This document shows positions 48,882 to 58,356 of a stretch of DNA of 64,000 bases, one piece after another. Numbering within the stretch: the stretch's first letter is position 1; each line of letters begins with the position of its first letter. Source of the stretch: an uncultured Clostridium sp. (GTDB lineage: Bacteria; Bacillota; Clostridia; TANB77; CAG-508). The translations under genes were made by a program, and so were the position numbers. A model generated the notes under the pieces. It saw only the letters and a list, made by a program, of their open reading frames with translations. It had not been told where the DNA came from and searched no databases. The stretch lies in contig CANSKZ010000006.1 of NCBI GenBank assembly GCA_947647595.1, positions 49,121 to 113,120 on the forward strand, in the 5' to 3' direction.

Positions 48882-50114
48882 TTATGAATAGAAAAAATCT
48901 TTTATTTTTTCTAAAATCACTTTTCCTAAACTATTTTCTTTTTTTGTGCCAATACTACTAGAAACTGTTTTTGCATAGGGTCTTGCTGCAATGTAGCGAA
49001 CCAAAGCATAACTTACACGATGTGTTGATTTAACGGTACTCATCAGTCTTCCTGTTGAAACTTTGACTGGTATATTTAAAATGATTTTTCCCGCCATATC
49101 ACTTTTATTGATATTTACAATTCCTTCGCCTGTTAGAATCACATTATTGATATTGGTCTTTGCTCCATGTGATGTTATATCTTTATTGACTAAGCTAAAT
49201 ATTTCTTCAATTCTAGCTTCTATAATTTCAACTAATTCAGAACTTTTGATGGTTTTATTTTTGTTTTCGATGTCTTTACACGTGTTTAAAACAATGTTGT
49301 TGTCGTTATCGATAAACGATTTTAGGGCTAGTCCATATTGTCTTTTTAATTTATCTGCTTCTTCCGTTGATATGCCTAAAACATAGGAAATATCGCTTGT
49401 GATGTTATCGCCTCCTAAAGCAATTGTATTCGTATAAATAAAAGAAGAACCATTAAATATTCCTATTTCTGTGTTGCCTGCACCAATGTCTAAAATCATT
49501 GTGTTATCATTTAACTCGTTTGTATCTAAAACTAGGTTTCGTTCTGCTAAGGCTGTTGGTACAACGCCATCCATTTCAATTCCTGCTTTTTTGAATATGG
49601 AGGACAACTTTTTCATATAATTTTTTTCTGCTAATATAATTTGTGCTGTTAAAGTAAAATTTGAACTAAACTTACCAACAGGATCGGTGGTGGTTTTGCC
49701 ATCTTCTAGTATGAACTTATCTGGTACTATATCGATTAGTACTTTATCTTCTGGGATTTCAATATCTCTTACTTGTATGATTGCTGATGCAACATCTTTT
49801 ACGGATATTCCAGCAAATTTATCTTTCGCTTCTTTGACGATACTGTTTTGTACAATTGTTATATATTTTCCAGGTATGGTTGTATAAGCAGAATTAATCG
49901 TTAAATTAGAAATTTCTTCTACTTCTTTGATGGTTTGTGCAATCGCAATGCTTAATTCTTCTTCATCCACAATCATTCCTTTTTTTATTGCAGAGCATTT
50001 ACTCATCGTGCTACAAATAATCTCAATCTGGTTGAAATTATTAACTTCGCCAACAAATGTACTTACCTTAGAGGTTCCAATATCGATACCAACAATTATA
50101 TCCCCTATTGCCAA
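48882..50114 (-). CDS. ftsA: Cell division protein FtsA
   Basis: A 410-residue actin-like protein that tethers FtsZ to the membrane. VGIDIGTSKVSTFVGE at the N-terminus is the phosphate-1 motif, LDIGAGNTEIGIF the phosphate-2 motif, and VILTGEGIVNI the adenosine region. The C-terminal amphipathic helix is LGKVILEKIKDFFYS. Directly upstream of ftsZ. Confidence 0.96.
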   Translation of the reverse strand: MAIGDIIVGIDIGTSKVSTFVGEVNNFNQIEIICSTMSKCSAIKKGMIVDEEELSIAIAQTIKEVEEISNLTINSAYTTIPGKYITIVQNSIVKEAKDKFAGISVKDVASAIIQVRDIEIPEDKVLIDIVPDKFILEDGKTTTDPVGKFSSNFTLTAQIILAEKNYMKKLSSIFKKAGIEMDGVVPTALAERNLVLDTNELNDNTMILDIGAGNTEIGIFNGSSFIYTNTIALGGDNITSDISYVLGISTEEADKLKRQYGLALKSFIDNDNNIVLNTCKDIENKNKTIKSSELVEIIEARIEEIFSLVNKDITSHGAKTNINNVILTGEGIVNINKSDMAGKIILNIPVKVSTGRLMSTVKSTHRVSYALVRYIAARPYAKTVSSSIGTKKENSLGKVILEKIKDFFYS

Positions 50115-50272
50115 GTTACAATTCCTCCATTTTTAAAATCGGTAGTCTTAGAATATTACATTTTTTATAAAAAGTCAAGATGAATTGAAATATTTTTGTA
50201 ATAAAATTGTAATATTTTTGTTACAAAAGTTTGTATCGAAGTATTTAAGCCTTTTTGCTAAATTTGCTTTTC

Positions 50273-50647
50273 TTATGATTTATTTTCTTTTATTTTTGTT
50301 TGCACTTTTTGCGTCCATTTTTCAATATAATGTCTTCGAATAATTCCTAAATTATTGAACATTCTCCAAACAAATACAAAAATAGCTGCTAAGTAAATAT
50401 CGACATTTAATTTTTCCCCCAAATAGGTCAAAGCCATCGACAAAACAGCATTTCCAAAAAATCCTGATAAAAATATTTTTAAATCAAAATTTTTCTTTAT
50501 CACAGAAGAAATTCCTCCAAATACTGTATCTAATGCCGCAATAATGGCAATGGACAAATAACTTGAATAGGTGTACGAAATAACTGGTGCATTCATTCCA
50601 ATCAAAGCGCCAATCGCACAACCAATGATAATGAAAATATAAATCAT
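50273..50647 (-). CDS. sbp: Small basic protein Sbp family membrane protein
   Basis: A 124-residue protein with three or four membrane spans, ending in a basic tail (KWTQKVQTKIKENKS). It matches the small basic (DUF1290) family, which in Bacillus is encoded just upstream of ftsA, as here. GCAIGALIGMNAPVISY and AALDTVFGGISSVI are typical. Function unknown. Confidence 0.85.
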   Translation of the reverse strand: MIYIFIIIGCAIGALIGMNAPVISYTYSSYLSIAIIAALDTVFGGISSVIKKNFDLKIFLSGFFGNAVLSMALTYLGEKLNVDIYLAAIFVFVWRMFNNLGIIRRHYIEKWTQKVQTKIKENKS

Positions 50648-50661
50648 ATTTCCCTCCTTTT

Positions 50662-52698
50662 TTATTCTACTTCCTTTTTATTGATAATTTTTAATATTTC
50701 AGATACACTCCATGCTTGAGCACAAGTCCCACCTGGTTTGTAAGGTGCAACAGAATCATAAATTTCTGATAGACTTCCCACGCATTCGTTTCCATACAAT
50801 TCTTTTTTAAAGGTGTTATAAACATTTTCTACTAATTTTTCTTTTTCAATTACATATTTTTCTTTTTCAATTCTGTCTTTTTCAGCATCAATAATATTTT
50901 CTAAAGCTTCGGCATATAAACCTAACAACCATACCCACGTAATTCCTTGATGATAACTTTTATCACGTTTTACACTATCGCCAGAATATTCTGGAATATA
51001 GCCTTCCTCTTCTTTTGCCAAAGTACGCAAACCATATTTGGTTAATAACTTCTTTTTGGCTGTTTCAAAAATCGTTTTTCCTGTATAAGAAGCTGGCGCA
51101 ATTACTGGATAGGTCGTGGCAATACTGAAAAGCTGATTTGGTCTTATTTTGTCATCACCTAAAACATCATATAATGCCTTTTTATTAGGATTGTAAAATT
51201 TTTCTTCAAAAACTTTTTTATGATTTTTGGCTTTATTTTTGTAAATCTCTGCAACTTCTTTTTCACCAAATTTTTTGGCTAAATATTCTAAGGTTTTCAA
51301 AGCATTGTACCATAAACTATTTAATTCAACAACTTTTCCATTTCTTGGTGTTACAACATAATCACCAATTTTAGCATCCATCCAAGTGTTTTGGGTTTGT
51401 GGTGTGCCAGAAACTAATAATGCATCTTCATCGATATAAATATTATTGTCATCTAAATCAATTCCATTTTGGTAATGTTCTACAATGTCTTTTAATTTTT
51501 CATATAGATTTTCTTTTACGAAATCATAATCTTTGGTATATTTCATAAATTTATTGACTTGTTCAAATAATAATAAAGAACTATCTGCACTGTTGTATAA
51601 TGGTTTGCCATCTGTTTCAGAATAGCCGTTTGGAACAAGTCCACAGTTAATATCTCTGGTTAGCGTCAATAAAACTTCGCGTGCGATATCATATTTTTTG
51701 GTTAGTAATAATAAGCCTTCAAATGAAATGCAAGTATCTCGTCCCCAATCTAAAAACCATGGAAATCCTGCCAAAACAGAATGTAAACCAAATTCTGGTC
51801 GGTTGATAATAAAATTATCGGTTGCGATTATTAAATCTTTCAAAAATTCATTTTTTTCTTTTTGCTGTTTCGTTAGATTGGACTTATTGGTAAGCAACTT
51901 CGTTTCTTTAATTTGCTTTTGAAGTCGAGCAATTTCCTCTTCAAAAACTCGATTTGGTTCTAAGCTTTCAATTTCTTCTTCCAAAGAAACAAGGAGATAA
52001 ATATCTTTTTTCTGTTTTGCTCCTATCAAAATTTCATATCTGCCTGGCACACACAAATTTTCTTCTGGAAAAAATCCTCGTTCTTCCTCTTTTAGATAAT
52101 ACATATTTCGAAAAGTATCTTGTTGATGCTCAATATAATTTCCATCGCTACAATTCATATAAATTGGCTGATTATCATCAATTTGAATTTTGATTTTCTT
52201 TTGGATTTCTTGTTGCACGTGAAATTCATGATTGGTTGTCATATGATGAAAATCACGAAAATTTAGAATAGGCGCAATTGTCATTTTGACATCTGTTGCT
52301 TGGTTATTTTTGATTTCGTAATGAACAACAACTGTATTTTTTCCATAAACCATAGCAATCCTTTTCGTAATTTTTACTTTTTCCACTTTATAAACAAATT
52401 CAGGATATTCTTCTTTTTGAAAACTTTCTTGATGTTTATATCCTTCGGAAATGTAATTATTGCAAACATTGGTATATAAATCAATTTTTTTATCCTCAAT
52501 TAAAATGCTTTCATCTAATTTGGATAAAATCAAATGTCTTCTAGCTGGTGGTTTTAAAGGAGCCACTAACAAGCCATGGTATCTTCTGGTATTCGCTCCT
52601 AATACCGTGCTAGAGGCATATCCTCCTATTCCATTGGTAATCAGCCATTCTTTTTGGATTGCATTTTTAAGGTCTAATTGTTTTTTGGTTAATTTCAT
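50662..52698 (-). CDS. Glycogen debranching enzyme (amylo-alpha-1,6-glucosidase family)
   Basis: A 678-residue enzyme. The N-terminal GDE_N-type domain begins EWLITNGIGGYASSTVLGAN. The C-terminal (alpha/alpha)6-barrel domain has AGFPWFLDWGRDTCISFEG with its catalytic acids, and QGITWVWLLGLYAEALEN near the end. It removes alpha-1,6 branches of glycogen. No other glycogen genes are adjacent; it starts 15 bases after the YvcK-like gene. Confidence 0.9.
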   Translation of the reverse strand: MKLTKKQLDLKNAIQKEWLITNGIGGYASSTVLGANTRRYHGLLVAPLKPPARRHLILSKLDESILIEDKKIDLYTNVCNNYISEGYKHQESFQKEEYPEFVYKVEKVKITKRIAMVYGKNTVVVHYEIKNNQATDVKMTIAPILNFRDFHHMTTNHEFHVQQEIQKKIKIQIDDNQPIYMNCSDGNYIEHQQDTFRNMYYLKEEERGFFPEENLCVPGRYEILIGAKQKKDIYLLVSLEEEIESLEPNRVFEEEIARLQKQIKETKLLTNKSNLTKQQKEKNEFLKDLIIATDNFIINRPEFGLHSVLAGFPWFLDWGRDTCISFEGLLLLTKKYDIAREVLLTLTRDINCGLVPNGYSETDGKPLYNSADSSLLLFEQVNKFMKYTKDYDFVKENLYEKLKDIVEHYQNGIDLDDNNIYIDEDALLVSGTPQTQNTWMDAKIGDYVVTPRNGKVVELNSLWYNALKTLEYLAKKFGEKEVAEIYKNKAKNHKKVFEEKFYNPNKKALYDVLGDDKIRPNQLFSIATTYPVIAPASYTGKTIFETAKKKLLTKYGLRTLAKEEEGYIPEYSGDSVKRDKSYHQGITWVWLLGLYAEALENIIDAEKDRIEKEKYVIEKEKLVENVYNTFKKELYGNECVGSLSEIYDSVAPYKPGGTCAQAWSVSEILKIINKKEVE

Positions 52699-52713
52699 TT
52701 GTATTCTCTCCTA

Positions 52714-54393
52714 TTATTTTTCCTTTTTCTTTTTGCTATCGGTTTTAGTCTTTTTCTCCGTTTTCTTTTTCATGTCTTTTTTAGGTTTTTTCTCTGCTTT
52801 TTCTTTGGTATCTTTTTTGGATTTTTTTGCTGTTTTCTTTTTGGTTTTGCTTTTTTCTAGTTTTTCAATTTCTTTTGCAATTTTCTTATTTTCTTTTATT
52901 TTTTCTTCGGTATTTTGAATGGATTCTACTCTCGCTTTATATTTTTCACTGAATTTGCTTTTTTTCTTATTTTTCTGTGCTTTTACTGTTTCGGTTGCTT
53001 TTTTTACAATTTCCTTCTTTTTCTTTTCTGCTTTCTGTTCTTTTTTAATATTCTTTTTATCTTCTTTTAAAATCGAATTTAACAATAAAAATTCAGTACC
53101 ATTTTGCTGGTCTTTAAATTTCAATTCATTGCAAATTAGTTCAATAACAATGGAAGCAATCATATTCGCATTGTGTCTAATACGGTCGTTTTTAATGCAT
53201 GATATATTTTTCTGAATGATTTTTACACCAAGACTCGCAGCTTGTGTGATATTGGCTTCTACAATTTCACTTCCCTCTTTGTTGTATCTTCTAACATATT
53301 CTGGAACCACTTCTCCTGTATCGACTAAACAATAATCAAATACGCCTTTTCCAACATGGTCTTGAATGGCTTTGATGTGTTCGGCTAAGGTGTAATTATC
53401 GGTTTGTCCGAATTCTGTCATAATATTGGAAACATACATTTTAATGGCTTTACTTTCTTTAATCGCTTTTGACACTTTTTTAACCAACAAATTTGGTAAA
53501 ACATTGGTATATAAACTGCCTGGTCCAATGATAATTGCTTCTGCTTCTTGAATCGCCTCAATTACACCAGGTGCTGGTTTGCAATTGGATGGACTAATAT
53601 AAATTCGATTAATTACTTCTACTTTTTCAGATACAACTTCTGGAATTTTATCTTTTTTCTCAACAACTGTACCATCTGTAAGTTCTGCACAAATCATAAT
53701 CTCATCTAACGTTACTGGCAATACCCTGCCATTAATATTTAACACTTCTGTACTTTTTTGAATGGCTTCTGAAATATTACCATATAATTCATTCATAGCT
53801 GTTAAATAAATATCACCAAAATTTAAACCGCGTAATCTTTCATTTTGAAAATTCAAATGCATCAATTCTCGCATTAAATCTTCTTTGTCAGACATCGCAA
53901 TAATGCTTCCTTTAATATCTTCTAAAGGCAAGGCATCTAATGCTTTTCTTGATTCTGTTGGAATATTTCCATAATCAGACATCGTCACAATGGCTGTAAT
54001 ATTATTGGTATATTTTCTTAACCCTTCAATAACCGTATTCAAGCCTTGTCCACCACCAATGATGACAATTTTAGGTCCTTCGTCATAGACTTTTCGATTA
54101 AAAATCAATGATTTTATATTAACTTTTGCTTTTTTACCTTTCTCCGAATCTTGGTCATTTGCCTCAATAATAATTTCCAGATTTCTTTTTTGAATAAAAA
54201 CAATGCCAAGCACAATAAAAACAAATCCAACAACAAATATACCAATAACTTTTCCTAACTCACGAATTTCCATTTCCTCAGTCACTAAAATAAGACTGAA
54301 TCCATAACATGCAAGTGCAATTCCTATCATGATTAAAAAAATCCATCTTTTTACCTTTTCACTTGATTTTATCCATTCTAACAAAGCCTTCAT
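52714..54393 (-). CDS. YvcK/GlmR-type gluconeogenesis factor with a membrane N-terminus and Lys-rich tail
   Basis: A 559-residue protein. Two membrane helices near the N-terminus (RWIFLIMIGIALACYGFSLI; VIGIFVVGFVFIVLGIVFI) precede a complete YvcK/CofD-like domain (IVIIGGGQGLNTVIEGLRKY, MSDYGNIPTESRKALDALP, ADIIGPGSLYT-like IIIGPGSLYTNVLPNLL). The normal protein is about 320 residues long. The last 125 residues are almost pure Lys with Glu/Thr/Ala, an unusual tail that may bind nucleic acid or membranes. The family controls cell-wall precursor synthesis during gluconeogenic growth. Followed by murB upstream in the same operon, which fits. Confidence 0.9.
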   Translation of the reverse strand: MKALLEWIKSSEKVKRWIFLIMIGIALACYGFSLILVTEEMEIRELGKVIGIFVVGFVFIVLGIVFIQKRNLEIIIEANDQDSEKGKKAKVNIKSLIFNRKVYDEGPKIVIIGGGQGLNTVIEGLRKYTNNITAIVTMSDYGNIPTESRKALDALPLEDIKGSIIAMSDKEDLMRELMHLNFQNERLRGLNFGDIYLTAMNELYGNISEAIQKSTEVLNINGRVLPVTLDEIMICAELTDGTVVEKKDKIPEVVSEKVEVINRIYISPSNCKPAPGVIEAIQEAEAIIIGPGSLYTNVLPNLLVKKVSKAIKESKAIKMYVSNIMTEFGQTDNYTLAEHIKAIQDHVGKGVFDYCLVDTGEVVPEYVRRYNKEGSEIVEANITQAASLGVKIIQKNISCIKNDRIRHNANMIASIVIELICNELKFKDQQNGTEFLLLNSILKEDKKNIKKEQKAEKKKKEIVKKATETVKAQKNKKKSKFSEKYKARVESIQNTEEKIKENKKIAKEIEKLEKSKTKKKTAKKSKKDTKEKAEKKPKKDMKKKTEKKTKTDSKKKKEK

Positions 54394-54405
54394 TTTTTCC
54401 TCCTT

Positions 54406-55317
54406 TTATTCTTCTCCCATTACTATAATTTCTAATTCTATCTCTTGATTAAATTTTTCTTTCACTGATTTTTGAATTTGTTTGACCAATTCTAAAACAT
54501 CTTTTGATGTCGCTTTCCCTTTATTTACAATAAATCCAGCATGTTTCGTTGAAACTTCGGCATCTCCTATATGGAAGCCTTTTAAGCCTGCTTCTTCAAT
54601 CATTTTAGCAGTTGGCTTATTGGCAATTCTTTTAAAAGTACTTCCTGCATTTGGAAATTCTAAAGGCTGTTTTTCCATTCTTGCAGTTTTATATTCTGTC
54701 ATTTTTTGCTGTATTTTTTCTTTTGAACCATATTCTAATTTTATGGTTGTTTCCAATAAAATTAATCCATTTGTTTCAAACGCACTTTTTCGATATCCAA
54801 ACTGATGTTCTTGTAAATTAATTTCTCGAATATTTCCCATTGTATCCATACATCTTGAAGAAATGACAATATCCTTCATTTCTCTTCCATACGCTCCTGC
54901 GTTCATTTTAATCGCTCCACCAATAGTCCCTGGAATGCCTGATAATTCTTCCAAACCTGTTAACCCATTTTCAGATGCAATAAAAGCTAACCTAGCAAGT
55001 GTCATCCCTGCTTTTACAGTTAGATAAGCAAACTCTTTTTGCTTTTCTATAGCATAATCATTTTGTTGTATTTGAATGACAATTCCACGAATGCCACCAT
55101 CTTGTACTAATAAATTGGTTCCATTGCCAAGAATAAAAAAAGGCAAATTTTGCTTTTGGGCAAATTTTAGAATCCATTTTAATTGTTCCTCAGATGTCGT
55201 TTTAACAAAATAATCCGCTGTTCCACCAATTTTAAAAGAAGTATGTTTGCTCATTGGCTCATCTTTCCAAAAGTTTTGCTGAAAAACTTCTTCTAATTCT
55301 TGCATTATTTTTTCCAT
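54406..55317 (-). CDS. murB: UDP-N-acetylenolpyruvoylglucosamine reductase
   Basis: A 303-residue FAD enzyme of peptidoglycan synthesis, type IIa. KHTSFKIGGTADYFV and ILGNGTNLLVQDGGIRG are the FAD-binding motifs. The catalytic region has SGIPGTIGGAIKMNAGAYG, EFPNAGSTFKR (active-site Ser) and HAGFIVNKGKAT. Normal length. In a likely operon with the YvcK-like gene. Confidence 0.96.
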   Translation of the reverse strand: MEKIMQELEEVFQQNFWKDEPMSKHTSFKIGGTADYFVKTTSEEQLKWILKFAQKQNLPFFILGNGTNLLVQDGGIRGIVIQIQQNDYAIEKQKEFAYLTVKAGMTLARLAFIASENGLTGLEELSGIPGTIGGAIKMNAGAYGREMKDIVISSRCMDTMGNIREINLQEHQFGYRKSAFETNGLILLETTIKLEYGSKEKIQQKMTEYKTARMEKQPLEFPNAGSTFKRIANKPTAKMIEEAGLKGFHIGDAEVSTKHAGFIVNKGKATSKDVLELVKQIQKSVKEKFNQEIELEIIVMGEE

Positions 55318-55329
55318 ATAGCTAAACTC

Positions 55330-55908
55330 CTATTTTTCTTCATTCCAATCATTAAAACTTGTATTATCTTCTGTTTTTGAATGATTCTCATAAACAGTAG
55401 AAGGCAAATAAAGCAAATTTGAGTTACTTGTCATTTGTTTTGTTTCATTATAAACTTCTCCTGTTTTGTAATTTACAATGTACGTATATTTTGCTTCCGC
55501 AATTCCAATTTGAGAAAGCATTTCTGGATTTAAACGATAATAATAATCTTCTTGATATTGACAATCATATTGATTACGTTTACGATAAAATTCCTGAACT
55601 TCGCTATTTTCTTTCACCAAAGATTCTTCTGGCAATTGAATTTCTGAAAAATTTTCAATACGCTTTCCTCTCCAAAATGAAACCGTTTCTTTTGTAACAG
55701 AAATTTTTATCTGATTTGTTGCCTCTGCTAAGGAATATTGTTCTATAATAGCTTGCCTAACAATCCCTAATTCTGCTTTTAACTGATTGTTTTCCACATT
55801 CTTGATACCACTAAAAGTAACCCTTATTCCTACACCAGCTAGCATCAACATCAAAATAACTGTAAGCATTAATGAGACTAATGTAATTCCTTTTTCATTT
55901 TTTATCAT
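55330..55908 (-). CDS. Prepilin-like protein
   Basis: A 192-residue protein with a type IV prepilin-like leader: KNEKGITLVSLMLTVILMLM, with cleavage expected after the Gly, followed by a hydrophobic helix. The rest is a globular region with no recognised family. Together with the similar N-terminus of the protein at 61701 it suggests a pseudopilin system whose machinery lies elsewhere. The product ends just before murB. Confidence 0.6.
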   Translation of the reverse strand: MIKNEKGITLVSLMLTVILMLMLAGVGIRVTFSGIKNVENNQLKAELGIVRQAIIEQYSLAEATNQIKISVTKETVSFWRGKRIENFSEIQLPEESLVKENSEVQEFYRKRNQYDCQYQEDYYYRLNPEMLSQIGIAEAKYTYIVNYKTGEVYNETKQMTSNSNLLYLPSTVYENHSKTEDNTSFNDWNEEK

Positions 55909-55984
55909 TTGCGTTTACTCCTTCTTATATTCCTATCATGATACTATCATTTTTTGAATAAATTGACAAGACTTTTTACAAAAT

Positions 55985-57170
55985 TTATTCTTCCTTACAT
56001 TCTTTCATCACACGATCTAGAACATTGGCTAAATATTTCATGCTGTTATTACATTGTTCTAATGTATTTCCAGTTGCACCGACTTCAATAATAGCAGCAC
56101 CACTTGCTACTTGCTGATTGTATCTAGAATTTCGTAAAATCATTGGTTTGAATAAGCCTGGATACATTTGATTGGCTTTTTCTTGAATGCGAATGGCTAA
56201 TTTCAAATTTTGATTCCAATTACTATGTTCCAGACCACCACCGTTAGTTCCAATTACAAACATCAATTGGGCTGCTGTTTCTTCTCCAATTTTAACACAA
56301 GGAGCGTAATTACTATTGCTTCCGAAGCGCATCACGGTGAATATCTAATACACATTCTGCACTTGGATATTTAGTAAGCAAGCTTTTAACTGTCGCAAGT
56401 GACCTTGTATACGAACCAGTATAGGCTGGATAATCATGATAACTGGTATCATGTATGGCTGTATAACCTTTATTGGTTAATTGATTCGCAAGTTCTGTTC
56501 CAACTCTTGCTACTGAATGATTTAAATCGGTTGTTCGATAATTTCCTGTTGAGGCATATTGTGAATTTTCTGTTGGCGTATAACTTTCACAGGTATGTGT
56601 GTGATAAATGACAACATTTTGAGTGTCTTTAAATTTCAAATCTGGTGTTAACATTTCTTGCGTTAACGGATATTTGGATTCATTCTTTAATTGCACACTA
56701 TGATACGTATCCGTAAAAACATCTTTTTTATTGTTGGCTTGTATGACAGATGTTTGTACATTTTCAGTTGTAGAATTTGAGACATCTGGCGTTGGATTCG
56801 TTGATTGTTTTTCCTTTTCATCTGTCTGATGATTTTCTGCTGGCTCAAATGCGGTGATTTCCTCTTGATTTTCTTTTTCCATCATTTCTTCCTCTGCACC
56901 AGAAAAAACAGCCAACTCTGCAACCAAAATTTTCTTCAATTCACTCGTTTCTTCTTTTTCTTTTTGTTCAAAATGTTTAGCAAAAGAAAGATTACTTTTT
57001 ATCATGCGAAGATGACTTTGTAATGCAAAACTTTCTTTATCAAATTTCTGAGACATACGATAAACCAGTTTTGCAAATTTGAACATCATGGCAATTATTA
57101 AGATTATGACAATAATTTTGATAATGTTTTTTAATAATGTTTTTAAATTAATGACAGCTAAACGAATCAT
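55985..57170 (-). CDS. spoIIP: Stage II sporulation protein P, read through a CGGA +1 shift
   Basis: SpoIIP is a peptidoglycan hydrolase needed for engulfment. The start at 57170 (MIRLAVINLKTL) is chosen for its AAAAGGAG; a membrane anchor follows. The hydrolase domain has VVIYHTHTCESYTP and then VLDIHRDAL, where the zero frame leaves the family and stops within three codons. The +1 frame continues GSNSNYAPCVKIGEE, VIGTNGGGLEHSNWNQN, LRNSRYNQQVASGA and EVGATGNTLEQC, all SpoIIP motifs. The junction is CTT CGG AAG; skipping C56324 gives CTT GGA AGC, restoring the family Gly after HRDAL. Product 394 residues. Without the shift the enzyme lacks its active half. Confidence 0.9.
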
Positions 57171-57173
57171 AAA

Positions 57174-57210
57174 AAAACTCTCCTTTTGCATTATATGGAA
57201 AGAGAGTTTT
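57174..57210 (-). promoter_or_regulatory. Hairpin overlapping the spoIIP ribosome binding site
   Basis: GAGAGTTTT and AAAACTCTC (57202-57210 and 57174-57182 on the plus strand) pair over 9 bp. In the transcript the 3' arm holds the AAAAGGAG site of spoIIP. It also lies just downstream of the cdd stop and may terminate that message. Confidence 0.5.
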
Positions 57211-57227
57211 CTTTATGACATATATTT

Positions 57228-57620
57228 TTATATTTTAAATTGGTAAGGCAATAATTCTTGTAAAGTATATTCCTTGATAGTATCGTTGTTTAACGTGTAA
57301 ATTTTGAAATCTGGTTTGGTGAATTCACTCATAAATTGTCTACAATATCCACAAGGTAAACATTCTTGTAAATCATTTACTGTTTTGCCACCAAGAATAG
57401 CAATTCTTTCAAATTCTTTTTCTCCTTCTGAAATGGCTTTGACAAAAGCAACTCTTTCAGCACAAATCGATTGTATTCCATGGTTCATAATATTGCATCC
57501 TGTAAATTGTTTCCCACTTTTAGTTGTTAATACTGCGCCAACTTTAAAATTGCTATAAGAGTCTTGGGCATATAACATACTTTTTTTGGCTAACTCAAAA
57601 TCTTTGATTACATCATTCAT
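57228..57620 (-). CDS. cdd: Cytidine deaminase
   Basis: A 130-residue tetrameric type deaminase. The zinc motif is SICAERVAFVKA (Cys and catalytic Glu) with PCGYCRQFMSEF (the two other Cys). NFKVGAVLTTKSGKQFTGCN is typical. Converts cytidine to uridine for salvage. Its start overlaps the gene at 57613 by eight bases. Confidence 0.95.
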   Translation of the reverse strand: MNDVIKDFELAKKSMLYAQDSYSNFKVGAVLTTKSGKQFTGCNIMNHGIQSICAERVAFVKAISEGEKEFERIAILGGKTVNDLQECLPCGYCRQFMSEFTKPDFKIYTLNNDTIKEYTLQELLPYQFKI

Positions 57621-58344
57621 TTTTCTTACTCCTTATTTTAATACGTAAATCATTAAGCCACCCTTTTTTATATTTTAAAGAAACATAACCAATGCCACTA
57701 GCTGAAAGTGCTCCAATTGCATCAACAATCAAATCCTCCATGGTGTCTTCTAAAGCTTCTCTTCCAACTAATTCCGTTCCATCTCTTAATTTATATTTTT
57801 GCATATTTGTTCCTAATAAACCATCTGATGTAAATTCATAAAATTCCCAAATCACGCCAACCGTAATCGCAAAAGAAAAAGCAAAAAAAGCAACAAAAAA
57901 TGGGGATAATGTGACACGGTCATTATCTTTATTCAAGATATCAATCAAAGAAAATCCTATGAATCCAATCATCACACCACTTAGTGTATGTAAAATTGTA
58001 TCCCAATAAGGAATCGTATAATAAAAATCTCGCACTTCTCCTAGGAATATTGCAGAATATAAAAATAGGACATATAAATAATAAATTTTCCCTGGAATTT
58101 CAATTCTAAACTTTTTAGTAAGCATACTTGGCAACATTAAAGCAAACACTCCCAAAATGCATTCCAAAAGCATTAATACATAATCACTTCTCACTCTTCC
58201 ATCAATGTCTGCCTCACTAAAAACATTGGAAGTTGTTCCAATTTTATAGAACAAAAATCCAATTGGTGCAATAAAACTAATCATCACAATCGCACTAAAA
58301 ATTTTGCCGATTTTCATTTTAGTTTCTTCTGTTAATTTTTTCAT
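57613..58344 (-). CDS. DUF2238-like membrane protein
   Basis: A 243-residue protein with about six membrane spans. PYWDTILHTLSGVMIGFIGF and GVIWEFYEFTSDGLLG, followed by DTMEDLIVDAIGAL, are the conserved patches of the YjdF/DUF2238 type, with acidic and His residues that may bind metal. Function unknown. It overlaps cdd and follows ylmH, so it belongs to that operon. Confidence 0.75.
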   Translation of the reverse strand: MKKLTEETKMKIGKIFSAIVMISFIAPIGFLFYKIGTTSNVFSEADIDGRVRSDYVLMLLECILGVFALMLPSMLTKKFRIEIPGKIYYLYVLFLYSAIFLGEVRDFYYTIPYWDTILHTLSGVMIGFIGFSLIDILNKDNDRVTLSPFFVAFFAFSFAITVGVIWEFYEFTSDGLLGTNMQKYKLRDGTELVGREALEDTMEDLIVDAIGALSASGIGYVSLKYKKGWLNDLRIKIRSKKNE

Positions 58345-58356
58345 ATTTTCTCCTCC

